From an uncultured Paraburkholderia sp. (GTDB taxonomy: Bacteria > Pseudomonadota > Gammaproteobacteria > Burkholderiales > Burkholderiaceae), in NCBI GenBank assembly GCA_940747215.1, contig CALNWS010000022.1, forward strand, positions 1 to 63,541: 63,541 nt of DNA. The letters are read 5' to 3'. Positions 39,074-48,246 of the stretch are shown piece by piece. Under the pieces are notes generated by a model. The model worked only from the letters and a program-made list of their open reading frames with translations. It ran no database searches and had not been told where the DNA came from. A program made the translations under genes and the position numbers. Within the stretch, counting starts at the first letter, position 1. Each line of letters starts with the position of its first letter.

Positions 39074-39098
39074 GGAGTTAGTGCGCAGCACTAACTCC
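39074..39098. repeat. Second inverted repeat between cysD and cysN, 11-bp arms
   Basis: The arms GGAGTTAGTGC and GCACTAACTCC have the 3-base spacer GCA, nine bases from the cysD stop. It shares the AGTGC/GCACT core with the neighbouring repeat, which suggests two copies of one dispersed element rather than two independent sites. Confidence 0.8.
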
Positions 39099-39107
39099 AG
39101 TCCCATA

Positions 39108-40069
39108 TCAGAAATAACCCTGTTTCTTGCGCTGTTCCATCGCGGCTTCCGACACCTGATCGTCCATCCGCGTCGCGCCGCGCTCGGTGATCTCGGTCAC
39201 GGCCGTTTCGGCGATGATCTTCTCGAGATCGTCCGCGTCGCTTTCCACCGGGCACGTGCAACTGATGTCGCCGACCGTGCGGAAACGCACGAGCGCCGTT
39301 TCGCTGGTCTCGCCTTCACGCATCGGCGTGAGCGGCGTCACCGGCACAAGCAGGCCATTGCGGCGCACGATCTCGCGTGATGCGCGTAGTAGATCGACGG
39401 CAGTTCGAGCTTTTCGCGGGCGATGTATTGCCACACGTCGAGTTCGGACCAGTTCGAAATCGGGAACACGCGCAGGTGCTCGCCGTTATGCAGACGCGCG
39501 TTGTAGAGGCTCCACAGTTCCGGGCGCTGCGCCTTCGGATCCCATTGGCCAAATTCGTCGCGAAACGAGAAGATGCGCTCTTTCGCACGCGCCTTTTCTT
39601 CGTCGCGGCGCGCGCCGCCGATCAGCGCGGTATAGCCGTGCTGATCGATCGTCTCCAGCAGCGTGACCGTTTGCGCCGCATTGCGCGAATCGGTTTCGCG
39701 ACGCAGACGCACGGTGCCCCGCTTGATCGAATCCTCGACGTGACCCACCACGAGTTCGGCGCCGATTTCCTTCGCGTGGCGATCGCGGAAGTCGATCATT
39801 TCGTCGTAGTTGTGGCCGGTGTCGATATGCACGAGCGGGAACGGCAGCACGGTCTTGCGATTGGCGCCGATACCGAACGCCTTCATGGCCAGCGCCAGTA
39901 CCACGACCGAATCCTTGCCGCCCGAAAACAGCAGCGCGGGCTTGCTGCATTCGGCGACCAGTTCGCGCAGGATGTGAATCGACTCGGCTTCGAGCCAGTC
40001 GAGGTGATCCATACGGTTTGCCGTGTTGGTGAGCGGTGCGTTCACAGTGGATTCGAGCATGGTGCTCAT
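39108..40069 (-). pseudogene. cysD: Sulfate adenylyltransferase subunit 2, frameshifted
   Basis: The first three quarters are a clean CysD: MDHLDWLEAESIHILRELVA, the PP-loop LLFSGGKDSVVVLALAMKAF, FPLVHIDTGHNYDEMIDFRD and WSLYNARLHNGEHLRVFPIS. After LELPSIYYAHHA (near 39385) the reading goes astray; the expected REIVRRNGLLVPVTPLTP and EAAMEQRKKQGYF continue in the next frame to 39108. A net one-base loss in a CGCG-rich stretch explains it. The lost tail holds part of the contact with CysN. The start ATG at 40069 (MSTMLESTVN) is the likely one. Confidence 0.92.
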
Positions 40070-40177
40070 GTTGGGGTTCTTCGTTGATTCGCGTCGCAAG
40101 AGGTTGCCTGCGTCGATATTCAAATCAATATATGCGGCGTTCGGGCGATCAGGCAGAGCGGGATCGCCCGAAAAGCT

Positions 40178-40925
40178 TCATGCCGATGCGTTCAGGCTGC
40201 TCGTCGCCGGGATCGGTGTGATCGTGGTAATGTGCAGTCCGCATTCCTTCGTATAGCGAGACTCCCACCACCAGCGGCCGGCACGGCTGTCTTCGCCGGG
40301 GTGAATGGCGCGCGTGTACAAGGCTCGCAGCCGATGCTCGGATAACCGCGCGCATGCAGCGGATTCACGGGCACATCGAACGCCTTCAGATAGTCCCACA
40401 CTTCGCTTTCGGTCCAATCGGTGAGCGGATTGAACTTGGCGATATCGCGCGCAGTGTCGTGCTCTTCCGCGTGCAGTTCGGCACGCGTCACCGACTGCTC
40501 GCGGCGCTGACCCGTAACCCACGCGCTCACGTCCGAGAGCGCACGATTCAGCGGTTCGACCTTGCGGATTTCGCAGCAGCGCTTGCGCAGATCGACGCTT
40601 TCATAGAACGCATTTAGGCCGTGCGACTGAACATATTCGTCGACCGCTTCGGGTTGCGGATGAAACTGTTCGATGTCGTAGCCATAACGCTCTCTCACGC
40701 GATCGATCATGCCGAGCGTTTCCGCGTGCAGACGGCCTGTGTTCAGCGAGAAAAGCCGATCTTCACGCCGCGCGACAGGATCGCGTGCGTGAGCAGCATG
40801 TCTTCCGCCGAGAGACTGCTGGCGAGCTTCACGTTCTCGTGACGCTCGGCGATCGAGTCGAGCAGCGTATCGAGGCGCTCGACCTTCGCAGCGAGTTCCG
40901 GCGTGAGCGAAGGAAGCTGGCTCAT
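40178..40925 (-). pseudogene. cysH: Phosphoadenylyl-/adenylyl-sulfate reductase, frameshifted twice
   Basis: Begins MSQLPSLTPELAAKVERLDT and LASSLSAEDMLLTHAILSRG. After VKIGFS (near 40750) it hits a stop because of two extra bases; the expected LNTGRLHAETLGMIDRVRER continues in another frame. RKRCCEIRKVEPLNRAL carries the paired cysteines of an Fe-S type (APS) reductase, and GYPSIGCEPCTRA the second pair. There a GC insertion shifts the frame again, and the natural ending (IHPGEDSRAGRWWWES, KECGLH) lies in the next frame, ending at 40178. Both lesions would remove function. It overlaps the DUF934 gene by four bases. Confidence 0.92.
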
Positions 40926-41461
40926 GCCGAGGCCTTCGCGAGTTCGCCCGCTTCGCGGCGGCGGAACAGCGGCGACGAATTCACCGCGCCCTGGTAGTTG
41001 AAGCTGAATTCGTCGAACGCCTTCAGCGCGTCGTCGAAATCCTTGTCGGCGCGCAAGGCATACGCGTCGAAGCCGCAACGGAACATGAACGTGATCTGGT
41101 CGCGCAGCACGTCGCCGATCGCGCGCAGCTCGCCTTTGTAGCCGTAGCGTTCACGCAGCAAGCGGCCGATGCTATAGCCGCGGCCGTCGCGGAACACCGG
41201 GAAGTCCACACCGATCACGGCGAGTTTGTCGAAGTTGGCGACGATGTCGGCCGGTTCGCTGTCCGGCGCGAGCCACACGCCGAGTTCGGCGGCGCCACGC
41301 GAAGCGACGAGCGCCTTGCGCTCCGCTTGCCACAGTGCGAGCTACACCAACACCTTGCCGGCCGGCAGTTCGTTCACCGCGGGCAGCGTGCCGTCTTCGG
41401 CCGGGCGGATCACCGTCCAGTCGTCGTTGACGATCGAGCGATTCTTGATGATAGAAGCCAT
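40922..41461 (-). pseudogene. DUF934 protein of the sulfite reductase operon, nonsense mutation
   Basis: DUF934 proteins sit next to the ferredoxin-type sulfite reductase in many proteobacteria and are thought to help it. The start is MASIIKNRSIVNDDW (ATG at 41461), but after LPAGKVLV an in-frame TAG stops the gene near 41342; the same frame continues LALWQAERKALVASRGAAEL and the clean remainder WLAPDSEPADIVANFDKLAV and GYSIGRLLRERYGYKGELRA. No frameshift is seen, so a single substitution killed it. Restart at an internal codon would lose the N-terminal quarter. Confidence 0.85.
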
Positions 41462-41484
41462 ATCTATTCAGTATTCTTTCACGG

Positions 41485-43163
41485 TTACGCGTGAGCCGGT
41501 TGACGCGAGGCGTACACGCGTTCCTTGAACGGGGTGATGCCGATGCGGTTGTACGTTTCGATGAAGTGCTCGCCTTCCTGGCGGTTCTCCACGAACGTGT
41601 CGATCACCTTGGTCATCACGTCCGGCATTTCGTCCGCCGAGAACGACGGGCCGATCACGCGGCCGAGATGCGCGCCGGTTGCGCCGCTGCTCTGTTCACC
41701 GCCGAGCGTGACTTGATACCACTCCGAGCCGTCCTTATCGACGCCCAGAATGCCGATGTTGCCGACGTGATGGTGACCACAGGCATTGATACAGCCCGAG
41801 ATGTTCAGCGACACGTCGCCGAGGTCGTACACGTAGTCCAGACCGTTGAAACGTTCTTGGATCGCGAGCCCAATCGGAATCGACTTCGCATTTGCGAGCG
41901 AGCAGAAATCGCCGCCTGGGCACGCAATGATGTCGGTCAGCAGACCGATATTCGGCGTCGCGAAACCTTGTGCCTTGGCCTTTTCCCACAGCGCGAACAA
42001 GTCGCGCTTCTTCACGTTCGCGAGGATCAGGTTCTGCTCGTGCGACACGCGGATTTCGCCGAACGAATATCCGTCGGCCTAGTCGGCCACGGCTTCCATC
42101 TGCGTGTCGGTGGCGTCGCCGGGAGCGATCGTGGTCGGCTTTAGCGACAGCGTGACCGACGAGTAACCCTCGACCTTGTGCGGACGCACGTTACGCTCGA
42201 CACAGCGCGCGAACGCGCGGTTTTCCAGCAGATGCTTTTCGAACGAAGCGTCCGTATCCGCCAGCTTTTCGTAGACGGGCGGCTTGAGTACTGCGCGACG
42301 CGATCCACTTCGGCCTGCGTGAGCGTCGACGGGCCGTCCTTCAGGTGCTGCCACTCTTCTTCCACTTGCGCCGAGAATTTCTCCGGGCTCAACGCCTTCA
42401 TGAGAATCTTGATACGCGCCTTGTACATGTTATCGCGGCGGCCATAGCGGTTGTACACGCGCAGCACAGCTTCGCTGTACGTGAGCAGGTGTTGCCACGG
42501 CAAATCTTTACGGATGATCGCGCCGACGATCGGCGTGCGGCCGAGGCCGCCGCCCGCGAGAATGTCGACGACGAGTTCACCCTGCGCGTTCTTCTTCAGA
42601 TACACGCCCATGTCGTGAATCTGCACGGCCGCGCGGTCTTCCTTCGAGCCGGACACGGCGATCTTGAACTTGCGCGGCAGCCATGCGAATTCGGGGTGGA
42701 ACGTGAACCACTGACGCAGAATTTCGGCCCACGGGCGCGGATCGACGACTTCGTCGGGCGCGACGCCGGCGAACTGGTCGGCGGTGATGTTACGGATGCA
42801 GTTGCCCGAAGTCTGAATGCCGTGCATCTGCACCGACGCAAGCTTGCGCAGGATTTCCGGCGTTTCTTCGAGCTTGATCCAATTGTACTGGATGTTCAAG
42901 CGCGTCGAGAAGTGGCCGTAACCGCGGTCGTGTTCGCGCGCGATCTGCGCGAGCACGCGCATCTGGTCGCTGCGCAGATTGCCGTAAGGAATCGCGATGC
43001 GGTGCATGTACGCGTGGCGCTGGTAGTACAGGCCGTTCTGCAGACGCAGCGGACGGAACTCCTCTTCGCTCAATTCGCCCAACAAGCGGCGTCGAACCTG
43101 ATCGGCGTATTGCGCGACCCGTTCATCGACGATGGTCTGGTCGTACTGATCGTATTGGTACAT
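41485..43163 (-). pseudogene. cysI: Assimilatory sulfite/nitrite reductase haemoprotein, frameshift and nonsense
   Basis: Reduces sulfite to sulfide with siroheme and a 4Fe-4S cluster. MYQYDQYDQTIVDERVAQYA starts the gene. RGYGHFSTRLNIQYNWIKLE and ADQFAGVAPDEVVDPRPWAE are clean. Near 42288 one base is missing (VDRVAQYS instead of VDRVAQYFKPPVYEKLAD). Further on, an in-frame TAG at 42079-42081 splits VAD-ADGYSFGEIR. The C-terminal part with the cluster cysteines (IACPGGDFCSLANAKSIPI, SGCINACGHHHVG) is otherwise preserved to 41485. Two independent lesions make reversion unlikely. It is first in the leftward operon and divergent from cysB. Confidence 0.94.
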
Positions 43164-43328
43164 TCGGGGACCCCAATTTTTACAGTGACACACAGCAATC
43201 CGGTTCTGCCGCGCCTTGGTTACCATCTTTGTCAGTTCAGGCGAATGAACGTTTAGACCCATCTCTCATTTGCTTATGACAAATACAGATATCCATCTTG
43301 AAAAAGATGCGGTAATCGTATAGACTCG

Positions 43329-43351
43329 CTTTAGTTTTTAAGAAACTAAAG
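43329..43351. promoter_or_regulatory. Perfect dyad in the cysI-cysB intergenic region
   Basis: The arms CTTTAGTTT and AAACTAAAG have a 5-base spacer. It lies 29 bases before the cysB start and about 165 bases before that of cysI, in an AT-rich stretch. A smaller dyad (CATCTT / AAGATG) is at 43294-43309. A CysB or related operator is plausible from position only. Confidence 0.5.
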
Positions 43352-43380
43352 AATTATTTTTATATGCGGATGGGTTATAT

Positions 43381-44322
43381 ATGAACCTTCACCAATTCCG
43401 CTTCGTCCGCGAGGCTGTGCGGCAGAACTTCAATCTGACTGAGGCGGCCAAGGCGCTATACACGAGCCAGCCGGGCGTCTCGAAGGCGATCATCGAGCTG
43501 GAGGACGAGCTGGGCGTGGAAATCTTCACCCGCCACGGCAAGCGCGTGCGCTCGCTCACGGAGCCCGGGCGCATCATTCTGCAGTCGGTTGAGAAGATTC
43601 TGCAGGAAATGGAGAGCCTCAAGCGGGTCGGTAAAGATTACGCGGCGCAGGATCAGGGCAATCTGGTGATCGCCGCGACGCACACGCAGGCACGCTACTC
43701 CCTTCCGGCCGCCATCGCCGAATTCAAGAAGCGCTTCCCCAAGGTGCACCTTTCGATCCTGCAAGGCAGCCCGACGCAAGTGGCTGAAATGGTGCTGCAC
43801 GATCAGGCCGACCTCGCCATCGCCACTGAAGCCATCTCCAACTACAAGGAACTGGTGTCGCTGCCCTGTTTCCAGTGGCACCACGTGGCCGTGATGCAGG
43901 CGGATCATCCGCTGCTCGACCGCAAACTTTTGTCGCTGGATGATCTGACGCAGTATCCGCTCATCACCTACGACAACGCGTTTGCCGGCCGCACCAAGAT
44001 CAACGAGGCGTTCCGCCTGCACGGGCTGCATCCGGACATCGTGCTGGAGGCGATCGACGCCGACGTGATCAAGACCTACATCGAACTCGGCCTTGGCGTG
44101 GGCATCATGGCGGATATCGCGTTCAACGCCGAGCGCGACCGCCACCTGCGAGCGATGCCCGTCGGACACCTGTTCGGCAGCAATGTCACGCGGGTCGCGC
44201 TAAAACAGGGCGCCTATCTGCGCAGCTATGTGTACATGCTCGTCGAACTGCTGTCGCCGAGCATGAACCGCAAGCTGATCGAACAGGCGCTTAAGGGCGA
44301 GCACGAAACCTACGAACTCTGA
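43381..44322 (+). CDS. cysB: LysR-type regulator of sulfur assimilation, CysB
   Basis: Activator of sulfate-assimilation genes that responds to O- or N-acetylserine. It has 313 residues. The helix-turn-helix region is MNLHQFRFVREAVRQNFNLT and ALYTSQPGVSKAIIELEDEL; the effector domain shows LVIAATHTQARYSLPAAI and YPLITYDNAFAGRTKINEAF, both typical of CysB. Length and ends are normal. It is divergent from the dead cysI operon. That it stays intact although its neighbours are broken suggests that it controls other genes elsewhere, such as sulfonate or cystine uptake, or that decay is recent. Confidence 0.94.
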   Translation: MNLHQFRFVREAVRQNFNLTEAAKALYTSQPGVSKAIIELEDELGVEIFTRHGKRVRSLTEPGRIILQSVEKILQEMESLKRVGKDYAAQDQGNLVIAATHTQARYSLPAAIAEFKKRFPKVHLSILQGSPTQVAEMVLHDQADLAIATEAISNYKELVSLPCFQWHHVAVMQADHPLLDRKLLSLDDLTQYPLITYDNAFAGRTKINEAFRLHGLHPDIVLEAIDADVIKTYIELGLGVGIMADIAFNAERDRHLRAMPVGHLFGSNVTRVALKQGAYLRSYVYMLVELLSPSMNRKLIEQALKGEHETYEL

Positions 44323-44363
44323 CCTCACCACGTTGACAACAACTTCCGCTACGGAGACCCTCG

Positions 44364-45040
44364 ATGACGTCGCATAAGAAGAAAATAAGAAGATAGAAGA
44401 AAATCAGCGGCCTGACCGCCGCACTCGCCGCTGCCGGCTTCGGCGCGCTCATGTTCGCCGCGTCCGCGTATGCCGACATCAAGGTCGGCATCGACCTGTT
44501 GAGCACCGGCCCAGCCGCCATGATCGGCATTACTAGCAAGAACACGATGCTGATGTGGCCGTCCACGATCGCCGGCCAGAAAGCCGACTACATTTTCCTC
44601 GACGACGCGTCGGACCCCAGCGCCGCCGTGCGCAATATCCGCACGCTCATCAACGAAGACCACGTAGACATGATCTCGGCCCGAACATCACGCCGGCGGC
44701 AATGGCGGCGCTCGATCCGGTCGCCGAAAGCCAGACGCCGATGATCACGCTGATCGGCTCGGCAAGCGTGGTCGAGCCGCAGGAAGGCAAGAAGATCTGG
44801 GCCTACAAGATGGCCCAGACCGACAGCGCGATGGCCGACGTGATGACGCGCTACATGTCGAATCACAACGTGAAGACGGTCGGCTTCATCGGTTTCGCGG
44901 ACGGCTACGGCGAAAGCTGGCTCAACGAGTTCAGCAAGTTCGCGGCGCTGCGCCACATCTAGCTCGTCGCAACCGAACGCTACAACCGCACGGACGCGAG
45001 CGTCACGGGCCAGATTCTCAAGCTGATGGCCGCGAAGCGC
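44364..45040 (+). pseudogene. Branched-chain amino-acid ABC binding protein, truncated remnant
   Basis: Remnant of a periplasmic LivK-type protein. The start MTSHKKKIRR meets an in-frame TAG after ten codons; the signal peptide and mature start follow in frame (TAALAAAGFGALMFAASAYA, DIKVGIDLLSTGPAAMIG). A frameshift near 44686 leads into GPNITPAAMAALDPVAES and VKTVGFIGFADGYGESWLNE. A second TAG at 44960-44962 splits FAALRHI-LVATERYNRTD. The sequence then stops matching near 45040 with LKLMAAKRE, so the C-terminal half and any permease genes are gone, and RND pump sequence begins within 30 bases. Confidence 0.88.
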
Positions 45041-45068
45041 GAGCTAGCCTTAAGCCGGGGCCGCCGCC

Positions 45069-46510
45069 ATGTGGTTCACGCGTATCAGCATCGGCAACCC
45101 GGTGCTCGCCACGATGGCGATGATGGCGTTCCTCGTCATCGGTCTCTTTTCGTATCAGCGGCTCAAGGTCGATCAGTTCCCGGACATCACGTTTCCGGTC
45201 ATGGTCGTGCAAACGGCGTATCCGGGCGCGTCGCCGGAATCGGTGGAGTCGGACGTTACGCGCAAGATCGAAGAGGCCATGAACACGATCAGCGGCATCG
45301 ACGAGATCACGTCGCGTTCGTATGACGCGCAGTCGGTCGTGATCATGCAGTTCGACCTTTCTGTAGACGCCGTGCAGGCCGCGCAGGACATGCGCGACAA
45401 GATCGCGCTGATTCGCCCCGATCTGCGCGACGGCGTGAAGGATCCGCGCGTGCTGCGCTACAACCCCGCGGGTATGCCGATCGTCACCGTGGCCGTGTCG
45501 ACCGCGCCGGGCGCCTCGCTCTCCACGCGCGACCTCACCACGGTCGCCGACCAGATCGTGCGCAAGCGGCTCGAAACCGTGCGCGGCGTCGGCTCGGTGT
45601 TGCTCGTGGGCGGCGTGAAGCGCCAGGTGCAGATCGACGTGAAGCCGGAAAAGCTGCAGGCGCTTTCCATCGGCGTCGATCAGGTGATCCGCGCGGTGCA
45701 GAACGAGAATCAGGAGATTCCGGCCCGCTAACGTCGAGCAGACCGCGCAGGTGAAGGGGCGTTTCGAGAAGCCGGACAACTTCAAGCGGATCATCGTCGC
45801 ACAGCGCGGCGCGCATCGGCTATTCCGACGGCCAGCTCGGCCACGAGCCAGTCACGCTCGACCAGGTGCAGGTGGCCAACGTCGTGGACGGTCAGCAGGA
45901 CCCGGACAGCATGGCGCTCCTGAACGGCCAGCGCGCGCTCTTCGATCATCAAGGCGCAGGGCGAAAACACCGTGGACGTGGCGCACGGCGTGCGCGACGA
46001 AGTGGCGCGCCTGCAATCGCAACTGCCGCCGGGCGTGCGGCTGAACGTCACCGACGGCTCGTCGATCAACATCGAAGACAGCGTGAACGAAGTGAAGCGC
46101 ACGCTGCTGGAAGGCGCGCTGCTCACGGTGCTAATCGTGTTCCTGTTCCCCGGCTCGTGGCGCAGCACGGTTATTACCGGCCTCACGCTGCCCATCGCGC
46201 TGATCTACACGTTCGCGGTAATGTACGCGTGCGGCTTCACGATCAACGTAATCACGCTGATGGCGCTCTCACTGTGTGTCGGCCTGCTGATCGACGACGC
46301 GATCGTGGTGCGAGAAAACATCGTGCGTCACGTGCAACTCGGCGCAGACCATCGCACGGCCGCGCTCGACGGCACGAAGGAAATCGCGCTCGCCGTGCTG
46401 GCCACCACGTTCTCCATCGTCGCGGTGTTTCTGCCGGTGGGCTTCATGGGCGGCATCATCGGGCGCTTCTTCCATCGTTCGGCATTACCGTGACGGCCGC
46501 CGTGCTGATG
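45069..46510 (+). pseudogene. RND multidrug efflux pump, truncated and frameshifted
   Basis: The N-terminal part of an AcrB/MexB-like inner-membrane pump: MWFTRISIGNPVLATMAMMA, FPVMVVQTAYPGASPESVES, RIGVDQ-type porter blocks (QALSIGVDQVIRAVQNENQE). A stop appears at 45731 after EIPAR. Short out-of-frame pieces follow ([34 protein letters not shown]), then a clean stretch from 45972 with the membrane helices [20 protein letters not shown] and [20 protein letters not shown] and [11 protein letters not shown]. It stops matching near 46510 (ITVTAAVLM). Less than half of about 1050 residues remain. The gap to 46734 holds only a possible N-terminal piece of an unknown small membrane protein on the minus strand. 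Confidence 0.9.
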
Positions 46511-46734
46511 TTGGAGGATTGGGCCGCCTGGGTGCGGCGGAAAGTGGGCTGCCGCGGAAGACACCACGAGCACGACGACGGCCGCGAAAGCTACCGCGAC
46601 AGCCGTGAGGACCAGCAAGACCAGGAAAGCGAGGAACACCGGTAACGACGACAGGAGCACGACCGGCGCACTGCCGGCGGCGAAGTTGCTACAGTACAAG
46701 TCAAGTCTTTTTCCCCCGAAGCACCGTTTCCATC

Positions 46735-46995
46735 ATGCGCACCACCCGAGCCATTCATGCCGTCGAGCGGCTGAAAACCCGCAGCGGCAATCCGCAGTTC
46801 GCGGCGATCAGCCTGTCAGGCGGCCTCTTCTATCTCGTCGACAAATCAAGCGGCAGCGACAAGAAAGTCTCCGATCCGCTCACGCTCGACGATTTCGTGA
46901 AATTCGTCGACGCCTACGGTCCGCAAAAGCCGCGCAAGGCGAGCAAACTAGACATCGCATTCGAAGCACAGATCAAGAAGAGCAAAGGCGGCTGA
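46735..46995 (+). CDS. Conserved hypothetical protein, 86 residues
   Basis: I do not recognise a named family. The protein is small, basic and soluble-looking, with no signal peptide or membrane helix. It starts MRTTRAIHAVERLKTRSGNP, has a central beta-like FAAISLSGGLFYLVDKSSGS, then an acidic LTLDDFVKFVDAYGP and a lysine-rich tail. Codon use matches the window. It lies before pcm on the same strand with a gap of 200 bases and looks like an intact gene rather than a remnant. Confidence 0.7.
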   Translation: MRTTRAIHAVERLKTRSGNPQFAAISLSGGLFYLVDKSSGSDKKVSDPLTLDDFVKFVDAYGPQKPRKASKLDIAFEAQIKKSKGG

Positions 46996-47194
46996 GCGGC
47001 GCGTGTCCCGGAGCCGCGTTCATGGCCGCTCGTGACCTGCCCGCGGCGCAGCGGCTTGACGCCGCCATTTGGTACAATCCCGCAGTCACCCTGCCATGGC
47101 GTGCGTCCCGCTCCGGGTCCGATCCAGACTCGCCGGCCGCTCCGCGAACAGGGAAAATCGCAAAACTCGCCAAACCACCCAGCCGAACCCCACC

Positions 47195-47848
47195 ATGAAC
47201 ATCGAGCAAGCGCGTTTCAACATGATCGAACAGCAGATCCGCCCTTGGGAAGTGCTCGACCAGGACGTGCTGAATCTGCTCTCGATCGTCAAGCGTGAGA
47301 ATTTCGTTCCCGCCGCTTACCGCGAACTGGCCTTCGTCGACTTCGAAGTGCCGCTGCCGACCGGTCAGCACATGCTGGCGCCGCGCGTCGAAGCACGCGT
47401 GCTGCAGGAACTGGCGGTGAAGAAGCACGAGAGCGTGCTCGAAATCGGCGCGGGCTCGGGTTACATGGCGGCGCTGCTCGCACACCGTGCGCAGCACGTG
47501 CTGACGGTGGATATCAAGCCGGAACTGGCCGAACTGGCGCGCACCAACCTGATCGCCAACGGCGTGCTGAACGCCAAAGTCGCCACCGGCGACGCGTCGC
47601 GCGGCTGGGCGGCCGCAGCCCCTTACGACGTGATCTGCGTCTCGGGCGGCCTGCCGGTGCTGCCGCAAGACATCCTCGAACATCTGAAGATCGGCGGCCG
47701 TCTGGCGGCGTTCGTCGGCACCGCGCCGGTCATGAAGGCGCAGATCATCACGCGTATCGACGAGAAGCAATACCGTATCGCCGACGTGTTCGAAACGTCT
47801 GTCGAGCCGCTCATCAACGCCGTGCAGCCGCCGCGTTTCAAGTTCTGA
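47195..47848 (+). CDS. pcm: Protein-L-isoaspartate O-methyltransferase family protein
   Basis: SAM-dependent methyltransferase of the Pcm family, which starts repair of isoaspartyl damage in proteins. It has 217 residues. The SAM-binding glycine motif is VLEIGAGSGYMAALLAHRA near residue 83, followed by VLTVDIKPELAELARTNL; the substrate-side start is FNMIEQQIRPWEVLDQDVLN. I chose the ATG at 47195, which gives the family N-terminus. The usual next genes in this group are a rhodanese and a TolC-type channel, both broken here. Intact. Confidence 0.9.
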   Translation: MNIEQARFNMIEQQIRPWEVLDQDVLNLLSIVKRENFVPAAYRELAFVDFEVPLPTGQHMLAPRVEARVLQELAVKKHESVLEIGAGSGYMAALLAHRAQHVLTVDIKPELAELARTNLIANGVLNAKVATGDASRGWAAAAPYDVICVSGGLPVLPQDILEHLKIGGRLAAFVGTAPVMKAQIITRIDEKQYRIADVFETSVEPLINAVQPPRFKF

Positions 47849-47909
47849 ACTGCATATCTGTCCGGACGGCCGGCTTGCCGCGCCGTCCCCTGAACTGGAT
47901 GTTTTCCTG

Positions 47910-48233
47910 ATGCAAAATCTGACCGCTCCCGCGTTGGCCGAATGGCTCGCCGATCAATCGCGTCCCGCGCCCGTGCTGCTCGACGTGCGTGAACCGTGGG
48001 AAATCCAGACGGCGTCCATCGCCGGTGCCGTGTCCGATCCCCATGCGCGAAATTCCGGCGCGCAGCGAAGAGTTCGACGACGACGCGCAGATCGTCTGCG
48101 TCTGCCATCACGGTGCGCGCAGCGCGCAGGTTGCGATGTTCCTCGATCGCGCGGCCACACCAACGTGTTCAATCTGCAAGGCAGAATCGACGCGTGGTCG
48201 CGTCAGGTCGATCCGTCCGTCCAGACCTACTAA
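47910..48233 (+). pseudogene. Rhodanese-like sulfurtransferase with two compensating frameshifts
   Basis: The frame is open for 107 residues, starting MQNLTAPALAEWLADQSRPA and PVLLDVREPWEIQTASIAGA and ending VFNLQGRIDAWSRQVDP, all rhodanese. The middle third (about residues 43-82) is nonsense in this frame. The true middle, PMREIPARSEEFDDDAQIVC and VCHHGARSAQVAMFLDRA, with the catalytic cysteine loop, lies in another frame between about 48035 and 48155. Two opposite indels thus keep the frame open but destroy the active site. An automatic gene caller would report it as intact. Confidence 0.88.
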
Positions 48234-48246
48234 TCCCACGACCGCA

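Noticed and set aside
44364..44400. Short AAGAAG-rich stretch as a slippery or regulatory repeat
   Set aside because: It reads as the lysine-rich n-region of a signal peptide interrupted by a TAG; nothing more is needed to explain it.
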